Source of the DNA: Demequina sp. NBRC 110055
GTDB taxonomy: Bacteria; Actinomycetota; Actinomycetes; Actinomycetales; Demequinaceae
Direction: 5' to 3'
Assembly (NCBI RefSeq): GCF_002090135.1
Contig: NZ_BBRL01000004.1
Location: 124,001 to 188,000, forward strand
DNA: 64,000 nucleotides
Shown here piece by piece: positions 23,961-33,011 of the stretch. Position 1 is the stretch's first letter. Each line of letters begins with the position of its first letter. A program made the position numbers and the translations under genes. The notes below the pieces were generated by a model. It worked only from the letters and a program-made list of their open reading frames with translations, did not search any database and had not been told where the DNA came from.

Positions 23961-26545
23961 TGTTCCGCCTCGCACTCAAGTCTGTACGGCACAACCCCAA
24001 GCGGCTGATCCTCACCGCCATCGCGGTGGCTCTGGGCGTCTCACTCGTCGCCGCGACGCAAACCTTCACCAACGCGCTCTCGAGCGGCTTCTCCGACCTG
24101 TTCGACGACATCTACGCGGGCACCGACATCGTCGTGGAGGTCGACCCCGACGCCACCGACGCCGACGAGGGCGGCGACCCGTTCGCCGCCGGCGACGGCA
24201 TCTTCACGCCTGAGGACGTCGACGCCATCGCGGCCATCGGCGGCGTCGATATCGCGTCGGGAGGCATCCAGGTCAACGGTTCCGTGCTGGCGGCCGATGC
24301 CGGCGAGGGCGACGCTGACCCGTTCGCCTCGGCCGGTGGCGCCCCCAGCCAGATCTTTAACTTCTACGGCGACCCGCGGGTCGACCAGTCGACCGTCGTG
24401 GACGGACGCGGCGTGGAGGCCGACGGCGAGATCGTGCTCGACCTCGACTCCGTCGAGAACCTCGGATACACGTTCGGGGACTCCGTGCGTATCGCGACCG
24501 AGGCGGGCGTCGACGAATTCGAGCTGGTGGGTTCGGTGCGCTTTGGTGAGGACAACTCGCTCCAGGGCGCGACGCTTGCGTACATCTCCGACGCGGACGC
24601 CCACCGCCTCGCGGACGACCCCAACTATGCCTCCGTGAGTGTCATCGCCCAGGAAGGCGAGGACCTCGAGGCGCTGGCCGCGCGCGTCGGGGACGTGCTA
24701 CCCGAGGGCACCCGCGCCCTCACCGGCGAGCAGAAGGCCGCCGAGCAGACCGAGGCTCTCGACGACGTCCTGCAGTACGTCGACATCTTCGCGATTGCCT
24801 TCGCGTTCATCTCGTTGTTCGTGGGCGCGTACATCATCGTCAACACCTTCCGCATCATCGTTACCCAGCGCACACGCGAGTTCGGGCTGATGCGGGCGAT
24901 CGGCGTCACGGGACGGCAGATTCGTTCGATGATTCTGCTCGAGGCGCTCGTCGTCGCCGTCATCGCGTCGACGCTGGGCGTGGTGCTGGGCTACCTGCTG
25001 GCGCTCGCGTTCTCGTGGCTGGTGTCCCTGTTCGCCGGCGACATCTTCGGCACCATGACCCTGCCTCTCGAGGCCGTCGGATGGGCGTATGCGATGGGCG
25101 GCGCCGTCACGCTGGTGTCTGCGCTATTGCCCGCGATCCACGCCTCGCGGGTGGCCCCTATGGAGGCCCTGCGCGAGTCGGCCACCGGCGGCAAGAAGCC
25201 CCTCAAGGTGCGCAACATCGTGGGCGGCGCCCTCGCCCTGGTGGGCGCGGTGCTCGTCACCGTGGGGCTGTACGCGGGATTCGACAAGCCGTACATCTGG
25301 GTGGGCGCGGGTGCCGCGATGCTCGTCATCGGTGTCACCCTGCTGGCGGCTCAGTTGCTGTCACCCCTGGCCGGCGGCATGCGTCGCCCTCTGTCCGCCT
25401 GGTTCCGCGTCGACGGCAAACTCGCCGCCAACAACATCCAGCGCGAACCGCGCCGCAGCGCGAACACCGCGGCGGCGCTCATGATCGGCGTCATGCTGCT
25501 CGCCTTGGTCGCCACGTTCACTGAATCGCTGAAGTCCGTCGTCACGGAGGAGTTCGCCTCGACCAAGGCCGACCTCTTCGCCACTGGCGCCCAGGGCCCC
25601 GTACCGGATGGCGCAATCGACGTCATCGAGGGAGTCGATGGTGTGGCCTTCACCAGTTCGGTGGGCTTCGGCACCGCGACGTACGACGACATGGATTACG
25701 CGGTCGCCGTCCTCGACCCTGCCACCGCCGCAGAGACATACGAGTACGCGACGGACCCTGCCATTGGCGAGCTCTCGGACGGTGAGGTCTACATCAACCC
25801 CACCATCGAAGCCCTCGGCGTGGAGGTGGGCGACGAGGTCACGCTCAAGGGCCCCGAGGGAGAGGCCACGCTCGACGTGACGGGCCTGTACCTCAACGAG
25901 AACGAGGGTGCGTTCTTCGTCACCTTCCCGACGGGCGAGGACCTGTTCGGGGACGTTCAGGTGGTCCAGACACTGATTGTCTTCGACGACTCCGTCGTGG
26001 CGGATGACGCGGACACCACCGACGGGGGCGTGACGTTCTCCGAGCAGCAAGAGGCCATCCAGGACGCTCTCAGCGAGGACTTCCCGCTCGTCATCCTCGC
26101 GCAGCCCGGCCAGCTCGAGCAGCTCGCGAACCAATTCATCGACCTGCTGCTGGGCATCATCTCGGCACTGCTCGGATCGGCGCTCGTCATCGCGCTGCTG
26201 GGCGTCGCGAACACCCTGCTGCTGTCGGTCACCGAACGCACCCGCGAGATCGGTCTGCTGCGTGCCGTCGGCATGAAGCGGCGCTCGGTGTGGCGCATGA
26301 TCACCATCGAGTCGATGATCATGGCCGTTTTCGGCACCCTGCTGGGCATGGTGCTGGGCGTCGCGCTCGGCTCCGCGTTGGTGCTGTCACTGGCCGACTT
26401 CGGCTTCAACGGCGTCACCATCCCGTGGGTGTGGCTGATCGTCTACACGGTGCTCGCCGCGATCGCGGGTGTGGTGGCGGCCATCTGGCCCGCGTACCGC
26501 GCGTCGCGCCTGGACATCCTGCAGGCGATCGCTGCGGACGGATAA
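23960..26545 (+). CDS. FtsX-like ABC transporter permease (two FtsX domains)
   Basis: 861 aa. The N-terminal span (LILTAIAVALGVSLVAATQ) is followed by a large extracytoplasmic domain of about 230 residues rich in Asp/Glu. A block of spans (about 270-460), a second extracytoplasmic domain, and three C-terminal spans follow. This is the duplicated, long-form permease common in Gram-positive resistance or export systems. The partner ATPase is immediately upstream. Substrate is unknown; such systems handle peptides, lipoproteins or cell-wall hydrolase signalling. Confidence 0.93.
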   Translation: MFRLALKSVRHNPKRLILTAIAVALGVSLVAATQTFTNALSSGFSDLFDDIYAGTDIVVEVDPDATDADEGGDPFAAGDGIFTPEDVDAIAAIGGVDIASGGIQVNGSVLAADAGEGDADPFASAGGAPSQIFNFYGDPRVDQSTVVDGRGVEADGEIVLDLDSVENLGYTFGDSVRIATEAGVDEFELVGSVRFGEDNSLQGATLAYISDADAHRLADDPNYASVSVIAQEGEDLEALAARVGDVLPEGTRALTGEQKAAEQTEALDDVLQYVDIFAIAFAFISLFVGAYIIVNTFRIIVTQRTREFGLMRAIGVTGRQIRSMILLEALVVAVIASTLGVVLGYLLALAFSWLVSLFAGDIFGTMTLPLEAVGWAYAMGGAVTLVSALLPAIHASRVAPMEALRESATGGKKPLKVRNIVGGALALVGAVLVTVGLYAGFDKPYIWVGAGAAMLVIGVTLLAAQLLSPLAGGMRRPLSAWFRVDGKLAANNIQREPRRSANTAAALMIGVMLLALVATFTESLKSVVTEEFASTKADLFATGAQGPVPDGAIDVIEGVDGVAFTSSVGFGTATYDDMDYAVAVLDPATAAETYEYATDPAIGELSDGEVYINPTIEALGVEVGDEVTLKGPEGEATLDVTGLYLNENEGAFFVTFPTGEDLFGDVQVVQTLIVFDDSVVADDADTTDGGVTFSEQQEAIQDALSEDFPLVILAQPGQLEQLANQFIDLLLGIISALLGSALVIALLGVANTLLLSVTERTREIGLLRAVGMKRRSVWRMITIESMIMAVFGTLLGMVLGVALGSALVLSLADFGFNGVTIPWVWLIVYTVLAAIAGVVAAIWPAYRASRLDILQAIAADG

Positions 26546-26551
26546 GCCGCT

Positions 26552-26591
26552 CCTGTGGTGCCGCACATGGCCTCATGTGCGGCGCCACAGG
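26552..26591. terminator. Bidirectional terminator between FtsX permease and murB
   Basis: Arms at 26552-26569 and 26574-26591 form an 18-bp stem with one mismatch and a GCCT loop. It begins six bases after the permease stop and serves both convergent transcripts. The stem contains GCCGCACATG, related to the inverted repeat at 31208-31276. Confidence 0.85.
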
Positions 26592-26642
26592 GAAGGCCGT
26601 GCCGGAAATCCGGCCACCAGGAATGCGGATGGGCTCGACGGC

Positions 26643-26658
26643 GGCCGATGCCGGGGCC
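26643..26658 (+). repeat. Variant long motif GGCCGATGCCGGGGCC
   Basis: Copy of the window-wide motif with T to G at position 12. It lies three bases outside the murB stop, in the convergent gap. An identical variant is at 17094-17109 inside the DrrA-like ATPase gene. Confidence 0.6.
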
Positions 26659-26660
26659 GG

Positions 26661-27734
26661 TTACAGGTCGACGCCCACCGTCACGGGCTCGGGCACGAGG
26701 TCCACGCCGAAGCGCGCTGCGACGCCTGCCTGAATCGCCCGGGCGAGCGCCACGATGTCGGCTGCGCTCGCCTGCCCGCGGTTCGTGAGCGCCAGGGTGT
26801 GTTTGGTCGACAACGAGGCGGGGGCATCGGCCGCTACGGCGAAACCGCGCGCAAAGCCGGCGCGCTCGATGAGCCAGGCCGCCGACGTCTTGACCATGCC
26901 CCCCGCCGCCGCGAAGCGCGGGGCGTCCTCGGGAAGGCCGGCCGCGGCATCGGCCGTCAGAAGGGGATTGGTGAAGAAGGACCCTGCCGACCAGGTGTCG
27001 CGGTCCGCGGGGTCGAGCACCATGCCCTTGGAGCGACGTAGCGCGAGGACGGCCTCGCGCACCTCGGTCAGCGGCACGCGCGCGCCCTCGGCAACGTCGA
27101 GCGCGGCCGCCAGCTGCGCGTACTTGATGGGCGCCGACAGGCTCGCCATGCGCGTGTGAAAGGTGACGTCGAGCACGATGTAGCGCGGGGTGGGACGCCA
27201 GGCGTCGCCGTCGGGGGCGAGCCCGCGCATGGATCGCTTGAGGAGCGAGTCGCGGTAGCCGAACTGGAGGGCCACGAGCGGCAACGACCGCACGCGCTCC
27301 TCAAGCCGGTCCCAGACGCGCACCAGCGCGACGGTGTCCGCGACCTCTTGGCCGTACGCGCCGACGTTCTGCACCGGCGTCGCTCCGGTCGAGCCAGGGA
27401 TGCCCGAGAGAGCCTCGAAGCCCATCCAATCCTCGGCCACGGCCTGCTCGACGAGCCGGTCCCAGGGCGTGCCGGCGGTCGCGGTGATCGACAGTCCGCC
27501 ACAGGCGCCATCGTTTTGCAGCGATATGTCGGCGCGTGCGTCGCGCACCACCACACCGTCGAAACCCTCGTCACCGACCAACAGGTTCGATCCCCCGCCG
27601 AGCATGAGCAGCGGGGTGCCTGCGGCATCGGCCTCACGCACGGCGTCGATGAGATCGCGCTCCGTGCGCGCCTCCACCAAGGAGCGGATGGGGCCGCCCA
27701 CGCGCAGGGTGGTGAGTTCGGCGAGGGTCGTCAT
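26661..27734 (-). CDS. murB: UDP-N-acetylenolpyruvoylglucosamine reductase
   Basis: Cytoplasmic flavoenzyme that reduces enolpyruvyl-UDP-GlcNAc to UDP-MurNAc with NADPH, 357 aa. The FAD-binding segment LMLGGGSNLLV and FEALSGIPGSTGATPVQNVG are clear, followed by SAGSFFTNP with the proton-donating Ser. It is of the type I kind, with an extended third domain. ATG with GGAG upstream. In relatives it follows hadAB directly; here a LacI/MFS pair intervenes. Confidence 0.96.
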   Translation of the reverse strand: MTTLAELTTLRVGGPIRSLVEARTERDLIDAVREADAAGTPLLMLGGGSNLLVGDEGFDGVVVRDARADISLQNDGACGGLSITATAGTPWDRLVEQAVAEDWMGFEALSGIPGSTGATPVQNVGAYGQEVADTVALVRVWDRLEERVRSLPLVALQFGYRDSLLKRSMRGLAPDGDAWRPTPRYIVLDVTFHTRMASLSAPIKYAQLAAALDVAEGARVPLTEVREAVLALRRSKGMVLDPADRDTWSAGSFFTNPLLTADAAAGLPEDAPRFAAAGGMVKTSAAWLIERAGFARGFAVAADAPASLSTKHTLALTNRGQASAADIVALARAIQAGVAARFGVDLVPEPVTVGVDL

Positions 27735-27758
27735 GGTCTCCAGCGTACGGGCGGGCGG

Positions 27759-29111
27759 CTAGCGGTTGCGGCCGCTCGCACCACGAGCGGGCGAGTCCGG
27801 CTCGTCCGCGATGTAGCCCGCGTAACCGGCGCCAGCCTCATCGGCCTCGAGCGCGGCACGTTCCTCCCGCCGACGGGCCAACCGCTGCGAACGAAATAAC
27901 GGTGCGTCGGTACGCACGGCCCGCGCGAGGGTGAACGATGTTGCCGATGCCACCGCCACCACCAGCAACGCGTCACGCAGCGGCACCACCTCGGCGAGGA
28001 AGCCGATGAGCTGCGGCACCAGCAGGCCGGCGACGGTCGAGAAGGACGCGACGGCCGAGACACGGGCCGCGGCGCGCACGGGGTCGTCCGCCGCGGCGGA
28101 GAATGCGATGGGCACCCCGAGCGCCGCGCCGAGTCCCCACAGCACGGCGCCGACGGGAATCCATGCGAACGACGGGGCGAACGCGAACACCATCAGGCCC
28201 GCGACGACGAGGACCGCGGAGATCCTCAGGGACACCACACGGCCCACACGCGCGATGATCGGCGCGCCCGTCCAGCGCACGGACACCATCGCCACGACGA
28301 ACACCCAATAGATGACGTCGCCCATGGCCTCGGGACGGCCGAAGTCGTCGACGACGGTGAGTGCCATCCACTGTGCCGCGGTCATCTCCGTCATGGACGC
28401 GGCGAACACGATGATGCCGATGAGGATGACCCGCCGCTCGCGGTACTCCGCCTTCGCGGTCGCGAAGGGCCCACCCAGGGTGGCCGATGCCGTGGCCGGC
28501 TGGGCGGAGCCGTCCAGGCAGGCGACGGGCACGATCGCGATGCGCACCACGGTGATGACGAGGGCTGCGGCAACGAAGTGCCACAGCGGCGCGACACCCG
28601 CGTGCGAGGCGAGGGCACCCACGGCGAGCGACAGCGCCATGCCGATGGAGAAGGCGCCGTGAAACTGGCTCATCACGGCCTTGCTCAGGTGGCGCTCGAC
28701 GGTCGCGGCCTCGGCGTTGATGGCGACATTGATAAACGCCATCGAGAACGTCACCAGGAAATACCCGACCGAGAACAGCCACAGCTGGGCGACCTCGGTG
28801 GACAGGCCGACGAGGCCGACCGCGACCGCCCAGGTCACGCTCGACCACACCAACAACGCCCGCGTGCCAAACCGGGCGGCGGCCCATCCGGTGACGAGCA
28901 GCGCGATGAGGGACCCTACGGCGCCAGCCGCGATGAGGACCGCGAGGGTTCCCGAACTCACGCCCAACATGTCCCTGATGGTCGGCACCCGCGACAGGAA
29001 CGTCGCGAGGCACGCCCCCATCAGCACAAACAACGCGAGGACGCCGAGGCGCGCCTGGGCCACCCGGGCGGGCGGCGGCATGTGCGTCGGCGCGAATCGC
29101 GGGATCGGCAT
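27759..29111 (-). CDS. MFS transporter
   Basis: 450 aa, twelve predicted spans, with a long charged C-terminal tail. It has an MFS motif A-like loop (GWAAARFGTRALL) after span 2 and no sugar-porter signature. It resembles the YbjJ/fucose-permease-like group of uncharacterised actinobacterial exporters. ATG with AAGGAG upstream. It is divergent from a LacI-family regulator 72 bases away, sharing overlapping promoters, so LacI control of this gene is the natural hypothesis. Confidence 0.85.
   Translation of the reverse strand: MPIPRFAPTHMPPPARVAQARLGVLALFVLMGACLATFLSRVPTIRDMLGVSSGTLAVLIAAGAVGSLIALLVTGWAAARFGTRALLVWSSVTWAVAVGLVGLSTEVAQLWLFSVGYFLVTFSMAFINVAINAEAATVERHLSKAVMSQFHGAFSIGMALSLAVGALASHAGVAPLWHFVAAALVITVVRIAIVPVACLDGSAQPATASATLGGPFATAKAEYRERRVILIGIIVFAASMTEMTAAQWMALTVVDDFGRPEAMGDVIYWVFVVAMVSVRWTGAPIIARVGRVVSLRISAVLVVAGLMVFAFAPSFAWIPVGAVLWGLGAALGVPIAFSAAADDPVRAAARVSAVASFSTVAGLLVPQLIGFLAEVVPLRDALLVVAVASATSFTLARAVRTDAPLFRSQRLARRREERAALEADEAGAGYAGYIADEPDSPARGASGRNR
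28482..28497 (+). repeat. Full 16-base GGCCGATGCCGTGGCC motif inside the MFS gene
   Basis: Exact long-form copy lying antisense within the MFS coding sequence. Read on the coding strand it is GGCCACGGCATCGGCC. Being in the opposite orientation to most coding copies, it cannot be a by-product of an Ala-Asp-Ala codon run. Confidence 0.7.
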
Positions 29112-29150
29112 GGGTGGCGGTCTCCTTCACTCGGCGCCAACGGGCGGTAC

Positions 29151-29157
29151 TACTGTA
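29151..29157. promoter_or_regulatory. Overlapping divergent -10 boxes of the LacI/MFS pair
   Basis: TACTGT (29151-29156, plus) and TACAGT (29152-29157, minus) are both TANNNT -10 elements on opposite strands of the same seven bases, within the palindrome CTAC-T-GTAG (29150-29158). A regulator bound here would affect both genes together. Confidence 0.5.
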
Positions 29158-29183
29158 GGAGCACCCAGCAGGAGGAGGATTCG

Positions 29184-30248
29184 GTGGCGAGGACACGACG
29201 TCCCACGATGGCCGACGTGGCCGCAACCGCGAAGGTGTCGCTGTCGACAGTCTCGCTCGCCTATTCGGGCGCCGGCCCCATCTCCCCCGAGATGAAGGCG
29301 AAGGTGGAGCGCGCGGCCGCCGAGCTGGGCTACACCGGTCCCTCGGCGCAGGCGCGTGCGCTGCGCTCGGGCCGTTCGGGCGTGGTGGGCGTCGTCATTC
29401 ATGACTCCTTCACCCTCGCCTTCCGCGCGCCCCTCATCCTCAATGTCATGGACGGCCTCATCTCGGACCTGGGCGACATGGGCCTAGGAGCGCTGCTCAT
29501 CCCCGCGCCGCGTGGCGAGGAGGGCGAGACCTCCCTGCTTGAGTCGGCTCCCATGGACGCCGCCGTCATCCTGCGTGTGCGCGATCACGACGACCCCGCG
29601 CTCGCGATTCTGCGCAAGCGCGGCCTACCCGTGGTCGTGATGGACGCCGAGCCTCCCGCAGGCGGCGGCCAGGTCACCATCGACGACGGCGCGGCCACCG
29701 TCGAACTCATCGAGCACCTACGCGAGCTGGGCCACGAACGCATCGGCACCATCACGCTCCCCCACGCACCCGGCCTCGAGACCCAACTGCGTCCCCTGGA
29801 CTACTGGCCCGAGACCTCCTGGGCACCCATGCATCACCGGCTCGAAGCGTTCAGGCTGGCCGGCGTGAAACCCTGCGTCGTGGTCGAGGCGCGCGAGTCG
29901 ATGGTCGCCGAGGGCATCGCCGCTGGCCACCTGGCACTCACCCACGAGTCGCAGCCCACGGCGCTCGTGGTGCAGTCGGACCTGCTCGCCGCGGGCGCGA
30001 TCTTGGCCGCACGCGAGCTCGACCTGTCAGTGCCCGGCGACGTCTCGATCACCGGCTTCGACGGACTCGATCTCCCGTGGCTCGCTCCGCATGAGCTCAC
30101 CACCGTGCATCAGGACGGCGTCGAGAAGGGCCACGCCCTTGCGCGCGCCGTCAAGGATTTGCTCGACGGCAACGATCCCGCCCCCGTGCTCACGCCGCTG
30201 GAACTGCGCATTGGCACGACGACCGCAGCGGTGGGCGCGGGCCGGTAA
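29184..30248 (+). CDS. LacI-family transcriptional regulator
   Basis: 354 aa. The N-terminal helix-turn-helix reads TMADVAATAKVSLSTVSLAY, with the second residue of the recognition region typical of LacI. A periplasmic-binding-protein-like sensor domain follows (VVGVVIHDSFTLAF, and DVSITGFDGLDLPW near the end). GTG start with AGGAGGAGG. It probably represses the divergent MFS gene and itself. The inducer cannot be told from sequence. Confidence 0.93.
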   Translation: MARTRRPTMADVAATAKVSLSTVSLAYSGAGPISPEMKAKVERAAAELGYTGPSAQARALRSGRSGVVGVVIHDSFTLAFRAPLILNVMDGLISDLGDMGLGALLIPAPRGEEGETSLLESAPMDAAVILRVRDHDDPALAILRKRGLPVVVMDAEPPAGGGQVTIDDGAATVELIEHLRELGHERIGTITLPHAPGLETQLRPLDYWPETSWAPMHHRLEAFRLAGVKPCVVVEARESMVAEGIAAGHLALTHESQPTALVVQSDLLAAGAILAARELDLSVPGDVSITGFDGLDLPWLAPHELTTVHQDGVEKGHALARAVKDLLDGNDPAPVLTPLELRIGTTTAAVGAGR

Positions 30249-30273
30249 GGACGCCACGGCATCGGCCGTCCGT

Positions 30274-30288
30274 CACCGCCGCGCGGTG
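30274..30288. terminator. Short hairpin between lacI-type gene and hadB
   Basis: CACCGC-CGC-GCGGTG lies in the 45-base gap between the two convergent genes, next to a 15-base copy of the GGCCGATGCC motif (30253-30267, minus) that is itself enclosed by GGACG/CGTCC. It could terminate both transcripts. Confidence 0.45.
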
Positions 30289-30293
30289 TGGGG

Positions 30294-30725
30294 CTACGCG
30301 CAGTCGACGACTGCCTGGGCGCGCCCCAGCACCTTGACACCATCGTGTTCGACCGTGAGGTCCACGCGCGCCGTGCGGCGCTCCTCGTCGAGGGCGCCGA
30401 TGACGGCTCGGACAGACACGACGGCCTCACCGGGGTTCGGTACCGGAATGGGGCGCGTGAAGCGCACCTGATAGTCGGACACATTGCCCGCGCCCGCCCA
30501 CTCCTCGACCACGGAGGCGCCGACACCCATGGTCAGCATGCCGTGTGCGATGACGCCCGGCAGACCCACCGACTCGGCGACGACGTCGTTGTAGTGGATG
30601 GGGTTGAAGTCACCCGAGGCGCCCGCGTAGCGCACCAGGGTGTCGCGCGTGACGGCGACCTCGCGTTCGGCGACCAGCTGGCCCACCTCGAGGCCGGCGA
30701 AGCTGGGGCTCGTCGACTCGGTCAT
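30294..30725 (-). CDS. hadB: MaoC-like (3R)-hydroxyacyl-ACP dehydratase, HadB type
   Basis: Hot-dog-fold hydratase, 143 aa, the catalytic half of a HadAB-type dehydratase of type II fatty-acid synthesis. The hydratase dyad is visible as Asp39 and His44 in SGDFNPIHYND, followed by LPGVIAHGMLTMG. It overlaps hadA by four bases (ATGA), so the two subunits are translated together. Its position by rpmG and murB matches the mycobacterial rpmG-hadA-hadB order. Confidence 0.9.
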   Translation of the reverse strand: MTESTSPSFAGLEVGQLVAEREVAVTRDTLVRYAGASGDFNPIHYNDVVAESVGLPGVIAHGMLTMGVGASVVEEWAGAGNVSDYQVRFTRPIPVPNPGEAVVSVRAVIGALDEERRTARVDLTVEHDGVKVLGRAQAVVDCA

Positions 30726-31168
30726 GCGTCCTCCCTCACCGCGAGCGTGGAGACGACGGTGGACACCGGCGCTCCGTCCGCGTCGGCCAACTCCGCGCGC
30801 GTCGTCACCATGGAGATGCCCGCGCGCTGTTTGATCGCATCGATGTGGATGGTGGCCGAGATCACGTCGCCGGCAACCAGGGGCCGCACGTGCGTGAAGC
30901 GCTCCTCGGCGTGCACCACCTTGGAAAAGTCGACTCCCACTTCGGGGTCGACGACCACGTGGAACTCGGCCTTCTGGGCGATGATCACGGCGAACGTCGA
31001 GGGAGCGACGAGGTCGGCGTAGCCTTCGGCTCGCGCGACCGCCACGTCGTAGTGGGCTCCGGACATGGCATCGACGGCGTCGGCGAACTCGCGGATCTTC
31101 ACCCGCGTCACCTCGTACGGCTCGAAGGGGCCGTACTCGCGGCCCACGGCATCGGGATTCACTGGCAC
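30722..31168 (-). CDS. hadA: MaoC-like dehydratase partner subunit, HadA type
   Basis: 148 aa from a GTG at 31168 (M-P-V-N-P-D). The minus-strand TAGGCT box (31176-31181) lies seven bases upstream, so I prefer this start over an open frame that extends to 31408 and infer a leaderless mRNA. The sequence fits the substrate-binding HadA subunit (HYDVAVARAEGYADLVAPSTF). It lacks the D-X4-H dyad that HadB carries, as expected. Confidence 0.87.
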   Translation of the reverse strand: MPVNPDAVGREYGPFEPYEVTRVKIREFADAVDAMSGAHYDVAVARAEGYADLVAPSTFAVIIAQKAEFHVVVDPEVGVDFSKVVHAEERFTHVRPLVAGDVISATIHIDAIKQRAGISMVTTRAELADADGAPVSTVVSTLAVREDA

Positions 31169-31207
31169 ATCGGCCAGCCTAGCGAACCCCTGCTCCGCGC
31201 CCGCCTC

Positions 31208-31276
31208 GTGGCGCACATGCGGCCATGAGCGTCCCCACATCCAGGTTCGTGCCGCAGTTGAGGCCATGTGCGACAC
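31208..31276. repeat. Inverted repeat upstream of hadA
   Basis: GTGGCGCACATG (31208-31219) is repeated in inverse at 31265-31276 with one mismatch, across 45 bases that hold a further GCGGC/GCCGC pair. It lies between hadA's promoter and the NCS2 terminator and is related to sequences at 251-264 and 26552-26591. Regulatory role unknown. Confidence 0.5.
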
Positions 31277-31291
31277 CGCGGGGAGACGCCA

Positions 31292-31323
31292 GGAGGCCCG
31301 CGCCATCACTGACGCGGGCCTCC
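31292..31323 (-). terminator. Terminator of the NCS2 permease gene
   Basis: GGAGGCCCGCG (31292-31302) pairs perfectly with CGCGGGCCTCC (31313-31323), 18 bases after the stop. Confidence 0.8.
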
Positions 31324-31341
31324 GGGTCGTACGGGTGGCTG

Positions 31342-32796
31342 TTAGCCGAGGGCCTCCATGATGGGGCCGAGCGCGAAGTACAACACGAACGCCGCGGCGG
31401 CGCCCCACAGCAGGGGGTGCACCTTGCGGCCGGCACCGGTGATCACCTGGAGCAGCACGTAGGAGATGAAGCCCACGCCGATGCCGACGGAGATCGAGTA
31501 GCCGAACGGCATCAGGATGAACGTGAGGAACGCGGGGATCGCGATCCGGTAGTCCTTCCAGTCGATGTCGGCGACCTGCGAGACCATCAGGAATCCGACG
31601 AGCACCAGCACAGGCGTGGCGGCTTCGAAGGGCACCAGCGCGTACAGCGGGGTGAGGAACGTCGACAGCAGGAACGCGATGCCGGTCACGACGGACGCGA
31701 GGCCGGTGCGCGCACCGTCACCCACACCGGCCGCGGACTCGATGTACGAGGTGTTCGAGGACACCGAGCCCAGACCACCGGCGGCGGCGCCGATCGAGTC
31801 CACGATGAGGATCTGCTGGGTGCGCGGCGGGTTGCCGTTCTCGTCGTTCAACTTTGCCTCGGCGCCCACGGCCGTCATCGTGCCCATCGTGTCGAAGAAG
31901 TCGGTGATGAGCAGCGAGAAGATCAGCAGCAGTGCGGTGAGGAAGCCCACCGACGCGAAGCCGCCGAAGAGATCCACCTGGCCGATGAGGGAGAAGTCGG
32001 GGGCGGAGACCGCCGAGTCCGGGATGGCGGGGACGACGAGCGCCCAGCCGCCGGGGTTGTCGGCGTTCGTGGCGCCCAGGCCAGCGACGGCCTCGACGAT
32101 GACGGCGAGAACGGTGGCGACGATGATCGAGATGAGCAGCGCTCCGCGCACCTTCTTCACCATGAGGATGATCGCGGTGAGCAGACCCACGAAGAAGACG
32201 ATCATCGGCCACGTGTCGATGTAGCCGCCGTCACCGAACTGCGTGATGGTGCCCGCGCCGGTGGAGACGATGCCGGCGTCCACGAGGCCGATGAACGCGA
32301 GGAACAGGCCGATGCCGACCGCGATGGCCTGCTTGAGGAACATCGGCACGGCCGCGAAGACCGCCTTACGGAAGTTCGTGAGCACCAGGACCAGGATGAT
32401 GGCGCCCTCGATGACCACGAAGCCCATCGCCTCGGGCCAGCTCATGCCGGCACGCGAGGCGATCGAGTACGCGAGGAAGGCGTTGATGCCCAGGCCCGCG
32501 GCCATCGCCAGCGGGAAGCGCGCCCATACGCCCATGAGAATTGACATGAGGCCCGCCACGAGCGCGGTCGCGGCGGCGACCAGCGGAATGTTCGGCTCGG
32601 CGCCTCCGCCGAGGAAGTTGCCCTCGCCGTCCGCGACCGTGCCGATGATGAGCGGGTTCAGGACGACGATGTACGCCATCGTGAAGAAGGTGGTGAGCCC
32701 ACCGCGGATCTCCTGCCCGAAGGTGGAGCCACGCTGGGTGATCTCGAAGAAGGTGTCGACGCGGCCGATCAGGCCGGTGCGCGCTGGCGCAGACAT
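31342..32796 (-). CDS. NCS2-family purine permease, AzgA/GhxP-like
   Basis: 484 aa, 12-14 spans. AzgA-branch features include the N-terminal GGLTTFFTMAYIVVLNP, a GINAFLAY segment, and LLITDFFDTMGTMTAVG with the conserved acidic residue of span 8. It likely imports hypoxanthine, guanine or adenine by proton symport. ATG with GAGGAG. A TACGCT -10 box is at 32893-32898, giving a leader of about 90 bases. I saw no purine-riboswitch core in that leader. It separates rpmG from hadA, which are adjacent in many relatives. Confidence 0.9.
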   Translation of the reverse strand: MSAPARTGLIGRVDTFFEITQRGSTFGQEIRGGLTTFFTMAYIVVLNPLIIGTVADGEGNFLGGGAEPNIPLVAAATALVAGLMSILMGVWARFPLAMAAGLGINAFLAYSIASRAGMSWPEAMGFVVIEGAIILVLVLTNFRKAVFAAVPMFLKQAIAVGIGLFLAFIGLVDAGIVSTGAGTITQFGDGGYIDTWPMIVFFVGLLTAIILMVKKVRGALLISIIVATVLAVIVEAVAGLGATNADNPGGWALVVPAIPDSAVSAPDFSLIGQVDLFGGFASVGFLTALLLIFSLLITDFFDTMGTMTAVGAEAKLNDENGNPPRTQQILIVDSIGAAAGGLGSVSSNTSYIESAAGVGDGARTGLASVVTGIAFLLSTFLTPLYALVPFEAATPVLVLVGFLMVSQVADIDWKDYRIAIPAFLTFILMPFGYSISVGIGVGFISYVLLQVITGAGRKVHPLLWGAAAAFVLYFALGPIMEALG

Positions 32797-32965
32797 GAGT
32801 GTCTCCTCAGTAACTTGATGGGTGCTGAGTTCCCAATGGTGATTCTGCCGCTCGCGTCGGGGTTCGCGGAAGCGGTCAGAGGATGCGGCGATAGCGTACC
32901 GTGCGCCGCGAGCCTGTTCTCACACGTGGGAGCGCTGCCCGGCACACACGCCCAGAAATAGCGAA

Positions 32966-32997
32966 AGGCCCGCCCCTCCATGAGGAGGAACGGGCCT
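32966..32997 (-). terminator. Terminator of rpmG
   Basis: AGGCCCG (32966-32972) pairs with CGGGCCT (32991-32997), with an inner CTCC/GGAG pair. It lies 14 bases past the rpmG stop. Confidence 0.75.
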
Positions 32998-33011
32998 GTC
33001 AGATCTCTCGA

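Noticed and set aside
12126..26660. Genomic island integrated at tRNA-Trp
   Set aside because: No integrase, no duplicated tRNA end, no IS, and base composition and codon use match the surroundings.
30726..31408. Longer hadA frame starting at 31408
   Set aside because: It runs through the inverted repeat and terminator region, and the leaderless GTG at 31168 gives the usual family length.
32797..33011. Purine riboswitch upstream of the NCS2 permease
   Set aside because: I could not find the conserved core and loop-loop sequences; only a TACGCT box and the rpmG terminator are visible.
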